DNA of 33,458 bases from Methanococcoides seepicolus (GTDB taxonomy: Archaea; Halobacteriota; Methanosarcinia; Methanosarcinales; Methanosarcinaceae), in NCBI RefSeq assembly GCF_023684405.1, contig NZ_JAGSOI010000026.1, forward strand, positions 1 to 33,458, read 5' to 3'. The position numbers and the translations under genes are program-made. Positions within the stretch are counted from its first letter, which is position 1. Each line of letters opens with the position of its first letter. The notes below the pieces were generated by a model, which made no database searches, was not told the origin of the DNA, and worked only from the letters and a program-made list of their open reading frames with translations. Shown piece by piece: positions 1 to 8,622 of this stretch.

Positions 1-389
1 ATTACTTCATCGAGTCCAGTTTCTCCAAGTCTGTATTTTACAAAATGATGAAGTGTTGCAGGAGATGGAAGATTCATAATGCCGTTATTGTCTTCAAAAG
101 ACAGAAGCTGCGCTTCTTCTTTTGTTAAGGTAGATATTGTTTTCTCAAATGAGAGGTTTCTATAACATTTCACAACGATGAGCTTTATCATTGACGAAAT
201 CTTATACCTAAAGTGCCAGTCCTTATCGGCATAATAGCTACTTTCAACATAAGAAGCAATGTCATCGATATCTAAGAAATACAAAAATTGGCATATTGAT
301 ACGTTGTCTGTGTTCAGATAGTTAGCAATTGAATCTCTGGTACAGATTCCGTCCGAAACATCGTAATAATATTTCATGGACTGGCACAT
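1..389 (-). CDS. Transposase, N-terminal part (cut by window edge)
   Basis: Read on the minus strand from ATG at 389 (or 377), an uninterrupted frame of about 129 residues begins MCQSMKYYYDVSDG and runs off the left edge. It contains a stretch like the N-terminal region of IS4/IS5-type DDE transposases of methanosarcinal genomes (FRYKISSMIKLIVVKCYRN, then PSPATLHHFVKYRLGETG). The catalytic DDE part would lie outside the window, so family and intactness cannot be judged. Codon pattern and lack of stops support real coding sequence. The element's outer end should lie to the right, and the CTACAGAGCC end at 755-771 is a possible terminus. The family call is from memory of sequence style, so moderate confidence. 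Confidence 0.6.
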   Translation of the reverse strand, partial: MCQSMKYYYDVSDGICTRDSIANYLNTDNVSICQFLYFLDIDDIASYVESSYYADKDWHFRYKISSMIKLIVVKCYRNLSFEKTISTLTKEEAQLLSFEDNNGIMNLPSPATLHHFVKYRLGETGLDEV

Positions 390-922
390 TTTCTACCATA
401 TAAATGTAATGCATAAGCTATGCTCAAAGTGAGACCAGTCGTCTTGAAAAAAGAGTTACGCTTTTAAAGCGAAAAGCTAATTTGATAATCTCATATAATT
501 AATTCTTTACAGTAAAGGTGAAAAATAGGCATTCTTCATGCTCTTTAGTTGTTGACTTCCTGCTATTCTTCCTAATTATAGTGAATATTGGGATCTGGAA
601 ATCCTCCTTTTCAAACATATTTTCTACAATTCAGTTTTAGGCTCTGTAGAAAACCTATCAAAATCAACATATATAGACTGGAATTGGAATTATATTCCAA
701 CATCATGCAACACATCCCATAATCTTTTCAAATTGGATTAGTGTCCGAATATCGAGGATTTCTACAGAGCCAAAATAACAACATATTATATACGATTAAA
801 GTTATTTTGTTTATGGGGAATTGGGTCAAACAGCTATGAAGCAGAAAGTATTCCTTATACTTCTGGGACATAGTTTTGTTGAATCAATGCTGCATTATTA
901 TGCTCTTTAAATAACTAATAAA
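390..922. other. Gene-free AT-rich stretch between transposase and ACP cassette
   Basis: No convincing gene on either strand. It holds a near-palindrome around 469-481 (CGCTTTTAAAGCG), the inverted-repeat element at 640-771, and TATA-like runs at 783-792 and 907-915 that could serve the cassette starting at 941. The 907-915 run lies about 30 bases before the ATG, which would fit a nearly leaderless transcript. Confidence 0.5.
640..771. mobile_element. 132-bp MITE-like element with terminal inverted repeats
   Basis: The left end at 640-656 reads GGCTCTGTAGAAAACCT. The right end at 755-771 reads AGGATTTCTACAGAGCC, its reverse complement with one mismatch in 17. The 98-bp interior has no open frame. 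Size and structure fit a miniature inverted-repeat element mobilised in trans, or two insertion-sequence ends left after a deletion. The flanks are T-rich left and A-rich right, so the repeat may extend a few bases. No clear target duplication is visible. The nearby transposase at 1-389 may belong to the same family. Confidence 0.55.
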
Positions 923-940
923 TTGGATGGTGTGACACGC

Positions 941-1186
941 ATGGGAGAAATTAAAGAAGTTATGATGGCATACTTGCAAAACAAATCATTTATGGACAGT
1001 GGTACAAAATTAAATGATGATGATTCTTTAACAATGAAAGGGATTATCGATTCTATTGGATTGATCGAATTAATAGATTTTATTTCTGAAAAATATTCCA
1101 TAGAGATTCCTGAAGACCTATTAACTCCTGAAAATTTTGATTCAATCAATGGAATTGTAAATATTATCCAAAAATTGACAAAGTGA
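941..1186 (+). CDS. Acyl carrier protein
   Basis: An 81-residue stand-alone carrier protein with the phosphopantetheine site GIIDSIGLIEL (Ser38 is the expected attachment site), preceded by an acidic loop (DDDSL) and followed by the PENFDSI segment typical of free-standing carrier proteins in bacterial glycan and aminoacyl-transfer clusters. ATG 941 is chosen over TTG 923 because GGTGTGA sits just upstream at a suitable distance. The stop is four bases before the next gene, an AMP-forming ligase, which is the obvious loading enzyme. Archaea generally make isoprenoid lipids without a fatty-acid synthase, so this protein probably serves a dedicated side pathway. A phosphopantetheinyl transferase is required and is not in the window. 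Confidence 0.85.
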   Translation: MGEIKEVMMAYLQNKSFMDSGTKLNDDDSLTMKGIIDSIGLIELIDFISEKYSIEIPEDLLTPENFDSINGIVNIIQKLTK

Positions 1187-1190
1187 GACC

Positions 1191-2669
1191 ATGAGAATTG
1201 ATGAATATATTGCAAACCATGCAAAAACAAGTCCCGAAAATATTGCTCTGGAAGAGAAAGACAAATCTATCCCTTATGGCCTTCTTGATGAAACTATAAA
1301 CACTATAGCATCAGAAATAAATGATTTTGATAATTGTAAATTTGCACTCCTTGCCGAATCAGGTATAGAATATATTCAGGCCCTAATGGCAGTTTATCGA
1401 TCGGATAACATCGCCGTACCTCTCCCGGTGGAACTGACGGAATCCAACATTAGAGAGATACTTAATAGCAACCAGATAAATAATATTATTGTCACAGAAC
1501 AGCAATATTCGAGATTTGGAAATGCTTTCTTTGAAGGATTCACCACTGTGATCTATATTCCAAATGATTCTTCTGTGAAGAATTTACGTAAAAAGATCAT
1601 TAGTGAAAACAATAATGAGCTATTAAGGCTCGTAATGTACACATCCGGGACGACAGGAACTCCAAAAGGTGTCATGCTAAGTGATGAAAATCTAATAGCA
1701 AATGCAAATTCCATAATAGAGGTACTTAACATAACACCGAAGGACAAAGCTGCACAAGTGATATCTCCACACCATGCTTTTGGAAATTCTATAATTAATT
1801 CTCAGTTGATCGCAGGCGGTTCCATCAAAATCGGTGGTCTTACTTTCCTCGAATCAACCTTTAAACTTGTAGAATCGGGAGTAACTATATTTTATGGAGT
1901 TCCAAGTACCTACCGTATCCTTCTCAAATATCCTTCTAGCTTCCAGAGATCATTCAAGAACGTCAGACTTGCTGCTTCTGCAGGCGGCGCCATGGAAGAA
2001 GAGATTATAGAAAAGATCAAGCAATTGAATGACAGGATCGAAATAATCCCTATGTATGGACAAACAGAAGCAACAGCAAGACTTTCCTATCTTCCATCAG
2101 CAGACCTGGAAAAATACCCTGATACAATAGGCAAACCAATTCCAGGAGTTGAACTTGACGTTGTTGATGATAGTAAAAAACCAGTTGCTTCTGGAGTTAC
2201 AGGAGAATTAATTGCCAGAGGTAAAAATATACTGATAGGTTACCTTAACGATGAGGAAGCTACCAGTAAAAAGATCATAGATGGTTGGATGTATACCGGA
2301 GATCTGGCACAGAAGTTACCAAATGGTTACTTTAAATTGTTAGGCCGTAAGGACGATCTGATAAAAGTTGCCGATCATCGTGTAAATCCAAGAGAAGTAG
2401 AAAAATATATTGGCAAACAAAATGAAGTTTCGGATGTGTTCGTCGTCCCAGTGAATCATGAGTACTTGGGAAATGCTATCAGTCTGATGGTAATTCCAAA
2501 TCAAAATACAGAAATTGAAACACTGCATACATTTTGTAGGAAGAACCTGCCCGGTTTCCTGTGTCCACTGGAAATTATTCTTATCGAGAACTTGCCACTA
2601 AGCAAAAGTGGAAAAATATCTAACAGGTCTATAATAGAGGGGTATCAAAATGTCAAAGCTAATATGTAA
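1191..2669 (+). CDS. AMP-forming acyl/aminoacyl ligase (ANL superfamily)
   Basis: A 492-residue adenylate-forming enzyme. It has the phosphate-binding loop YTSGTTGTPKG (residues 150-160), the MYGQTEA motif (Tyr289 region), YTGDL with the ribose-binding Asp371, a hinge-like GRKDDLIKV and a C-terminal catalytic lysine context LSKSGK. This family activates a carboxylic acid as its adenylate, then passes it to CoA or a carrier-protein thiol. With the carrier gene four bases upstream, loading that carrier is the likely role. The substrate cannot be read from the sequence: fatty, aryl or amino acids are all possible. Its last 20 bases overlap the next gene, so the two are probably translationally coupled. 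Confidence 0.88.
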   Translation: MRIDEYIANHAKTSPENIALEEKDKSIPYGLLDETINTIASEINDFDNCKFALLAESGIEYIQALMAVYRSDNIAVPLPVELTESNIREILNSNQINNIIVTEQQYSRFGNAFFEGFTTVIYIPNDSSVKNLRKKIISENNNELLRLVMYTSGTTGTPKGVMLSDENLIANANSIIEVLNITPKDKAAQVISPHHAFGNSIINSQLIAGGSIKIGGLTFLESTFKLVESGVTIFYGVPSTYRILLKYPSSFQRSFKNVRLAASAGGAMEEEIIEKIKQLNDRIEIIPMYGQTEATARLSYLPSADLEKYPDTIGKPIPGVELDVVDDSKKPVASGVTGELIARGKNILIGYLNDEEATSKKIIDGWMYTGDLAQKLPNGYFKLLGRKDDLIKVADHRVNPREVEKYIGKQNEVSDVFVVPVNHEYLGNAISLMVIPNQNTEIETLHTFCRKNLPGFLCPLEIILIENLPLSKSGKISNRSIIEGYQNVKANM

Positions 2670-3663
2670 AAAATGTATTTTAGATTCAGACATTCCTGGC
2701 ATAACAATAAACGAGGAGAGTGGCCTTTGCCAGTTCTGTGAGAGCTACACACCCCTGTCTTCGGAAGAAAAGAAGAAATATTTAGGAATTATAGAAGACC
2801 TGTTTACAGAACACAGCGGAAAAGGAGAATATGATGCTATTTTTGCACTTTCCGGCGGAAAAGACTCTTCATATGCACTTTATAAACTGAAAAAGGAGTA
2901 CCCATTCCTGAATATCCTTGCAGTTCAGTTTGATAATGCCTTCATTTCAGACACTGCTATTGCCAATGCAAAAAAGATGTGTGAGATAGTGGGATGCGAC
3001 TATTTTAAACTGACAATGGAAGAAAAGAGACTTTGTGATACATTTCGAAAAGCAGCTGAGTCTACCAACGCATATTCAAAATTCGCCAGATATCGAGCCA
3101 GTGATATCTGCAATACTTGTATTAGCATCATCAAGCAGAAACTGATCGAACAGGCAATTATTCATAAAACACCATTTATTATTTTTGCATTCACATCCGG
3201 ACAGGCCCCAAATCCCATAATTGACCTTCAGGTCAATTTCATAAAATGGTCCCGAAATATTTTTGAGAAGCAACTTCAAAATTTCGGTGTAGAGGACAAG
3301 GATGAAATTTTCCTTATAAAGAATGAGATCATAAAAAGCATAGACAAAAACACCACTCCAATCATGTTACACCCATTGTGCCTGTGGGATTACAATGAAG
3401 ATGATATACTAAAGACTCTGGCAGACCTCGGATGGATATCTCCGAAAATCAGTGACAGCAATTCAACAAACTGCCTTTTGAATTCATTTGCCTGCCATAA
3501 TCATATCAAAAAATATCAGATCCACCCATATGCTTTCGACATAGCAGGACTTGTTAGAAGCGGGGATATGACACAGGAAGAAGGATTGGAAAAATTGCAT
3601 AAAGAATTGTCAAAGCCACTGATGGAAGTGGCTGCAAAGAAACTCAATATGGAACTCGAGTGA
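2650..3663 (+). CDS. PP-loop ATPase, N-acetyl sugar amidotransferase-like (WbpG-like)
   Basis: A 337-residue N-type ATP pyrophosphatase. The PP-loop SGGKDSS occupies residues 68-74. The N-terminus has two CxxC pairs (Cys6/Cys9 and Cys27/Cys30) around a PGITINEESGLC segment, followed by further CNTC and NCLL...CHNH cysteines. This layout recalls WbpG/PseA-type enzymes, which use ammonia from a glutaminase to turn a sugar acetamido group into an amidino group in O-antigen or flagellin sugars. No HisH/HisF-type glutaminase partner is seen here, and the protein is a little shorter than those enzymes as I recall them. Other PP-loop activities (thiolation, amidation) remain possible. The start lies inside the ligase gene. 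Confidence 0.7.
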   Translation: MSKLICKKCILDSDIPGITINEESGLCQFCESYTPLSSEEKKKYLGIIEDLFTEHSGKGEYDAIFALSGGKDSSYALYKLKKEYPFLNILAVQFDNAFISDTAIANAKKMCEIVGCDYFKLTMEEKRLCDTFRKAAESTNAYSKFARYRASDICNTCISIIKQKLIEQAIIHKTPFIIFAFTSGQAPNPIIDLQVNFIKWSRNIFEKQLQNFGVEDKDEIFLIKNEIIKSIDKNTTPIMLHPLCLWDYNEDDILKTLADLGWISPKISDSNSTNCLLNSFACHNHIKKYQIHPYAFDIAGLVRSGDMTQEEGLEKLHKELSKPLMEVAAKKLNMELE

Positions 3664-3743
3664 GCCAGAGTTCCAAATGAGATCCACTAATATTCTAAAC
3701 TAAGCAACTGCTCAAAGTAGTAATCATTTTCAGGGTGAACATT

Positions 3744-4712
3744 ATGATAATAATTGATGAACTGAACAAAGATACAGAAAAGAACACCTTTAAGATCAGA
3801 ACCTTTATTAAAAGAAAAGTTCAGGATTTTAAGAAAAAAGGAGTTGTTGTAGGAGTTTCAGGTGGAATCGATTCTGCAGTCATACTCACACTAGCTGTTC
3901 AGGCTTTGGGCAATGAGAATGTTTATGGATTACTACTTCCTGAAGAAGAATCAGCCACTATCAGCACGGAACTTGGAGCAAGACTTTGTGAATCATTGAA
4001 TGTTTCCTATGAAAAGGTCCCAATCACCCCAATATTGCAGTCACTTGACATATATGGTGAGAAGGATAGGATCATAAAGAAAACCTGTCCTGAATATGAT
4101 CCGGATATCCATAAGACCTCACTGGTCCTACCTGCCCTCTTAAACAATGATATGTTAAACATCCCATCCATAAGACTGGTAAAAGATGGTGAAATAATTG
4201 CAGAGAACAGGTTGAAAGCAAAGGACTATCTCGAACTTATAGGAATCCAGAATGTGAAACAGAGATCGAGAATGTTAATCCAATATCTATACGCTGAAAA
4301 AAATAATTATATTGTATGCGGTACAACTAATAAAACAGAACTTATCCTGGGACAGTTCGTAAAATATGGCGATGGTGGGGTGGATATCGAACCCCTGGCA
4401 GATTGTTATAAAACTCAAGTATATGCATTAGCAGATCTACTTGGTGTGGATAGAGAGATAATAGAAAGACCTCCAAGCCCAGATACATGGAGCCACTATA
4501 CATCTGATGAAGATTTTTACTGGCGTATGCCAATTCAAATTATGGATCAGCTATTATATTCACAGGAATATGCCCTGCCCATTGAAATGATAGAAGAGAA
4601 CACCGAACTGTCAGAAGAAGCAATAGATAAAGCAAAAAAACACATCGACAGGGTAAGAAGTGCAGCCAATTATAGTGTGTCCCCACCAGCTATATGCTAT
4701 CTTGACAAATGA
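3744..4712 (+). CDS. nadE: NAD synthase family protein (possible glycan-pathway paralogue)
   Basis: A 322-residue synthetase-type protein without a glutaminase domain. It carries the PP-loop SGGIDS (39-44), a QRSRM segment, GTTNKTE and the KYGDGGVDIEPLADCYKTQ core that binds deamido-NAD in NadE. NadE adenylates deamido-NAD and amidates it with ammonia. The C-terminal part departs from what I remember of housekeeping NadE: after PPSPDTW comes a longer HYTSDEDFYWRMPIQIMD segment. ATG 3744 is preferred to GTG 3735 because GGGTGA (3733-3738) is then correctly spaced. Its place in an ACP/ligase/amidotransferase cassette suggests a related amidation of another adenylated substrate. Plain NAD synthesis is the conservative reading. 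Confidence 0.78.
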   Translation: MIIIDELNKDTEKNTFKIRTFIKRKVQDFKKKGVVVGVSGGIDSAVILTLAVQALGNENVYGLLLPEEESATISTELGARLCESLNVSYEKVPITPILQSLDIYGEKDRIIKKTCPEYDPDIHKTSLVLPALLNNDMLNIPSIRLVKDGEIIAENRLKAKDYLELIGIQNVKQRSRMLIQYLYAEKNNYIVCGTTNKTELILGQFVKYGDGGVDIEPLADCYKTQVYALADLLGVDREIIERPPSPDTWSHYTSDEDFYWRMPIQIMDQLLYSQEYALPIEMIEENTELSEEAIDKAKKHIDRVRSAANYSVSPPAICYLDK

Positions 4713-4786
4713 TATTGCATTTATGCCAAGCGGTACCAGATCTTTATGATTCGAACTTTGAACTGCTTAAAAAGTGGAATGTGAAA

Positions 4787-5527
4787 ATGCTCAAAGATAA
4801 AGTAGTACTGATTACAGGAGCAAGCCGCGGGATCGGAAGAGCTACGGCACTACTAGCAGCAGAGAATCATGCACAAGTGATCATTAACTATCACAAAAGT
4901 GAAGATAAAGCAGCCGAACTTGTAGACATCATTAATGAGAAAGGACTTCATGCTACCATGATAAAAGCAGATGTTTCTGTTGAAAATGAAGTCAAAGACA
5001 TGTTTGAATCTATTAAAAAACAATACTTCAAGATCGACATACTTGTAAATAATGCTGGAATAATGAAAAATAATTATTTGATGATGACAAGCACTGAGTT
5101 ATTCGATAATATTATTGACGTTAATTTAAAAGGGACTTTTTTGTGTAGTCGATACGCCTCAAACATTATGAGGAAGCAAAAATCCGGAAGAATAATTAAT
5201 GTATCATCTATAATAGGATTGAATGGAAATGCTGGACAAACAGCATATTCAACAAGCAAAGCAGGAGTCATTGGATTTACAAAGTCTGCAGCAAAGGAGC
5301 TTGGCAGATATGGAATAACAGTTAATGCAATTGCACCAGGATTTATTGAAACTGACCTGACCAAAGATGTTAAAGAGGAAATCAAAGAAAAAATAATCTC
5401 TGACATAGCTCTTGGTAGGAGTGGAAAGCCAGAAGATGTTGCAAAAGTGATTTTATTTTTGAGTTCAGAACTTGGCGACTATGTAAGTGGACAGATCATC
5501 GGAGTAGATGGATGTCAAATAATCTAA
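4787..5527 (+). CDS. SDR-family oxidoreductase, FabG-like
   Basis: A classical short-chain dehydrogenase of 246 residues from the chosen start (MLKDKVVLITGASRGIG). It shows the cofactor loop TGASRGIG, the NNAG motif, catalytic Ser141, Tyr154 and Lys158 (AYSTSK), and a C-terminus GQIIGVDGC like FabG. FabG-type enzymes reduce 3-oxoacyl-ACP with NADPH, which fits the carrier protein at the head of the cassette. Reduction of a sugar keto group is equally possible. An in-frame ATG at 4709 overlaps the upstream stop as ATGA and would add 26 residues that do not resemble SDR sequence. I treat 4709 as a coupling signal or spacer, but the start is uncertain. It is the last gene of the cassette. Confidence 0.85.
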   Translation: MLKDKVVLITGASRGIGRATALLAAENHAQVIINYHKSEDKAAELVDIINEKGLHATMIKADVSVENEVKDMFESIKKQYFKIDILVNNAGIMKNNYLMMTSTELFDNIIDVNLKGTFLCSRYASNIMRKQKSGRIINVSSIIGLNGNAGQTAYSTSKAGVIGFTKSAAKELGRYGITVNAIAPGFIETDLTKDVKEEIKEKIISDIALGRSGKPEDVAKVILFLSSELGDYVSGQIIGVDGCQII

Positions 5528-5592
5528 TTGCATCCCCCATAAGATCAAGTCTGTACCTAATAAATTTGAAAAATGATACGATGATTCTAAGC

Positions 5593-5811
5593 TTATTCTC
5601 CTCTAGGATCTAGCTTGATCTTGAATACTATGAACTCAATGATCATGACTAAAATAATAAATGCCATATAAATACCTGTGATCATTGACACCTCCTGGAA
5701 GTCAAAATCCCGTATCCAGAACACATCCAAAATGATGATCCCAAAAAGCACAATTGAGTATGATACAAAGCTGAAGAGCAGTGACAACTTCCATTTATTC
5801 AACAGGTCCAT
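5593..5811 (-). CDS. Small two-helix membrane protein
   Basis: 72 residues with two hydrophobic segments (about 8-32 and 43-64), a short acidic loop between them and a charged C-terminus (KIKLDPRGE). It begins 15 bases after the HtpX-like gene on the same strand, so the two are probably co-transcribed. It could be a membrane partner or regulator of that protease. No family recognised. Confidence 0.6.
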   Translation of the reverse strand: MDLLNKWKLSLLFSFVSYSIVLFGIIILDVFWIRDFDFQEVSMITGIYMAFIILVMIIEFIVFKIKLDPRGE

Positions 5812-5826
5812 ACGTAATAGCCTCCA

Positions 5827-6666
5827 TTATATCTTTTTTGATGCTTCCTTCAATCGATTAGATCTACTTTCCAAAGAAGGATGGGTATTGAACAGTAATA
5901 AATGGATATCATACAACTCTGTAACATGTAATACATTGAGAGGAAACATGTGAGCGTGTCCAGGATTTACACCTACTTGATTCAGATCGACCTGATGTTT
6001 CAATCGTTCCAAGGACTCAACCAGCATCTGAGAGTTTCCAGTAAGTTCTACAGCAGTTTCGTCAGCCACATGTTCCCTTGAGCACGCAACTAACAACTGT
6101 GCAACCAATGCTGCAGGTGGAGCTACCAACCCCATTGAAAAGAAACGAATGAATCGGGGTGCAGGGTCATAATTCTGCCCAAAACCCATAAACAGTGCCC
6201 CCCACAATGCAAGTGTGGATACAGCTGCAAAAGAGCCTGCGAAAAGAGCAACAATGGTATTTAATTGGACGTCACCATTCTTTATATGACCAATCTCATG
6301 TGCAAACAGGATCTCAAGCTCAGATTTATCAAACATATCCATTGCCTCACTGGACAACGCAACAGCGTATCTCCCACCTGTACCTACCGTGAAAATCAAA
6401 GGTAAAGGATGATCAAACAGATACATATCAGGAGGTGATATTTCTGCTTTTTTAGAAATATTCTCCAAGGAAGCCACTTTTTCTGCACGATACCATCTAA
6501 GAAGGATCTTTCCACTATAACGGTAGAGAATATAACTTAAAAATAAGAACACTAATAAGGAGATACCACCAGCAATATCCCCAAAGATCAAGAAAACTAT
6601 CGCAGGAACAGGGATTGAAAATAGAACAAAAAGGAAGATAATCTTTACTTGATTGTTAATGAGCAC
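5827..6666 (-). CDS. htpX: HtpX-like M48 membrane metalloprotease
   Basis: A 279-residue protein with two N-terminal transmembrane helices (about 7-27 and 30-48), the zinc-binding HEIGH motif (His123, Glu124, His127), two further hydrophobic segments (about 140-165 and 176-195), and SREHVADE carrying the third zinc ligand. HtpX proteases degrade misfolded or damaged membrane proteins, with the active site facing the cytoplasm. The length is normal for the family. The start is GTG at 6666 with GGGGA directly abutting it, an unusual spacing, so the transcript may be leaderless or initiation may differ. The gene is divergent from the DUF1616 gene and followed by a small membrane protein. Confidence 0.9.
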   Translation of the reverse strand: MLINNQVKIIFLFVLFSIPVPAIVFLIFGDIAGGISLLVFLFLSYILYRYSGKILLRWYRAEKVASLENISKKAEISPPDMYLFDHPLPLIFTVGTGGRYAVALSSEAMDMFDKSELEILFAHEIGHIKNGDVQLNTIVALFAGSFAAVSTLALWGALFMGFGQNYDPAPRFIRFFSMGLVAPPAALVAQLLVACSREHVADETAVELTGNSQMLVESLERLKHQVDLNQVGVNPGHAHMFPLNVLHVTELYDIHLLLFNTHPSLESRSNRLKEASKKI

Positions 6667-6812
6667 TCCCCACTAGTAGATTATAGTAGTCTATATTATA
6701 ATTGTAATTCATGCTTTAAAAGGTTTCTAACAATATCTTAAAAATAACCATAGAAGACCTTTACCCTATTAAGGGCCATATTTTACTCTTGCTACTGGAA
6801 AATAATTTAAGA

Positions 6813-6847
6813 AAAAGTTATATCTTTTAAAAACGTACTTCTTATAG
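6813..6847 (+). promoter_or_regulatory. TATA-type promoter of a leaderless DUF1616 transcript
   Basis: A TATA-like sequence AAGTTATATCTTTT lies at 6815-6828, its centre about 26 bases before the ATG at 6848. With standard archaeal spacing, transcription would begin at or next to the start codon. No ribosome binding site is visible. Confidence 0.4.
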
Positions 6848-8605
6848 ATGTTCAAGTCTGATAAGTGTGTATATAAACAAGATCTAATAGCATCTATCGC
6901 CTTGGCAATACTTGCAGTGATTTTTATCCTTATTCCACCACTGAACGAAACTCCATTGCGGATAGTCTTTGCCCTGCCTCTGATATTTTTCATACCAGGT
7001 TATGCATTTATCGCCATGATGTTCCCAAAAAGAGACATCAGCAACATCGAACGTTTTACATTGAGTATTGGATTCAGTATAGCCATAACGGTCTTTAATG
7101 GCTTTGCATTAAGCCTGACACAGTGGTTATTCAGACCAAACTCCATATCAATATCATTACTTATAATAACGGTCATTTTTGCCGTACTTGCATATCCTGC
7201 CAGAAGAAGGCATCTGGAAGAAGACCAATTCACATTTTCAGTTCACGGATTCATAGAGTCCATCAGATCAGATGATGAAAATGTTCCTGAAAAGGACCGC
7301 ATCCCACCTGAGATCGAGAAAGCGCTAATTATCGCCCTTGTGGTATCCATTATCATAGCAGCAGGGATGCTCGTCTACGCAAAGACCACACAGGAAGAGG
7401 AACAGTTCACAGCACTGTACATACTTGGACCTGAAGGAATGGCTGAGAACTACCCCACAAACGCATTCCTCGAAGAACCCATTACAGTTACCGTGGGTAT
7501 CGAGAACTATGAGAAGCAGGATGTGAACTACATACTTCAAATGCAGCTTGATGGCGAAGTTCTTCAAACGTTGGACGTTACATTATCTGATGAAGAAAAA
7601 TGGGAAAAGGACCTGACATACCATCCCGAACAGATGCGAATGGGACGATCGAAACTTGAATATGCACTTTTCAAGGAAAAAGTATCACTCAATCCATATA
7701 GCTCTGTAAATCTGCAGATAACACATGAATATCCGATCGAATACTTGCAGGAACTGGCAGAAGAGGAAGAAAAAGGATCATCAGATATTCTCCATGTGCT
7801 TGAGAACTATGACATGGAGCAAAACACCAGTTGGAGCTTTAAGACCAACGATAAGAACTTCAGTGGGTCATATGTTAAAGGAGAAGGAATATTTGATTCC
7901 CAAGCATTTGTATTCAAGCTTCCATACGAAGGAAAATTGCCATTCTACAGTGGCCAATATTATGAGATGTCCCAGAATTTCAGATCGGATAAAAAGGGAA
8001 CTTTTGTATTGTCACTGTTTGTGAAAGACACATACAAACCTAGAATTGTCGAAATTAATCAGACACAATTCAAACAGATACTTGTCAACAATATATTAGT
8101 TTGGGAGACTGCGGTCGGTGGAGATTATAATTGGCAACACGTTCATTTACCAGTAATATTGAACGAAGGAAACAATCTCATAACATTAAGAGCGATCCAG
8201 AGGAGTAATAACGATGTCCATCCTGTAGAAATAATATGGGACGAAGTGACAATACTTCCAATCTCGGAACTTTCACCTTACTCAGAGAACGGACTTCTCG
8301 AACTCAACCCCCCACGATCAGAAATGGTCCCATTGCCAATAAGCGTAAATACAACTGATTTTGAAGTCGAATGGAATGGTACAGATATTGGAAGCGGTAT
8401 TGAGTACTATCTTGTAGAATATAGTATTGATGGAGAAAACTGGCAGACATGGTTATCCGAATCAAATGAAACTTCCGCAACATTCACGGGAGTTAATGGA
8501 AATGATTATTATTTCCGCACCCAAGCAATGGACGGAGCAGGTAACTGGGAAATTGTCCATGATACACCAGATACGAATACCACCGTTGACCTTACTGAAC
8601 CGTAA
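6848..8605 (+). CDS. DUF1616 membrane protein with C-terminal Fn3-like domain
   Basis: A 585-residue protein. The N-terminal third matches the DUF1616 style: several transmembrane helices (about 13-33, 37-57, 73-95, 100-118) with the PLIFFIPGYAF signature and a NIERFTLSIGFS segment, then a cytoplasmic stretch and a further helix at about 158-177. The remaining roughly 400 residues are extracellular and beta-rich. They end in a fibronectin-III/reprolysin-like module (SGIEYYLVEYSIDGENWQ ... YFRTQAMDGAGNWE), a type often seen on archaeal surface proteins. Function is unknown, and cell-envelope assembly or glycan handling is a guess. The C-terminus stops abruptly at TEP, and the following 140 bases look like broken continuation of coding sequence. 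Confidence 0.82.
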   Translation: MFKSDKCVYKQDLIASIALAILAVIFILIPPLNETPLRIVFALPLIFFIPGYAFIAMMFPKRDISNIERFTLSIGFSIAITVFNGFALSLTQWLFRPNSISISLLIITVIFAVLAYPARRRHLEEDQFTFSVHGFIESIRSDDENVPEKDRIPPEIEKALIIALVVSIIIAAGMLVYAKTTQEEEQFTALYILGPEGMAENYPTNAFLEEPITVTVGIENYEKQDVNYILQMQLDGEVLQTLDVTLSDEEKWEKDLTYHPEQMRMGRSKLEYALFKEKVSLNPYSSVNLQITHEYPIEYLQELAEEEEKGSSDILHVLENYDMEQNTSWSFKTNDKNFSGSYVKGEGIFDSQAFVFKLPYEGKLPFYSGQYYEMSQNFRSDKKGTFVLSLFVKDTYKPRIVEINQTQFKQILVNNILVWETAVGGDYNWQHVHLPVILNEGNNLITLRAIQRSNNDVHPVEIIWDEVTILPISELSPYSENGLLELNPPRSEMVPLPISVNTTDFEVEWNGTDIGSGIEYYLVEYSIDGENWQTWLSESNETSATFTGVNGNDYYFRTQAMDGAGNWEIVHDTPDTNTTVDLTEP

Positions 8606-8622
8606 TTTGATATGATATTTAA

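Noticed and set aside
907-1230. 107-residue minus-strand frame opposite the carrier protein
   Set aside because: It is the antisense of a clear ACP gene with an intact motif; no ribosome binding site and no family resemblance.
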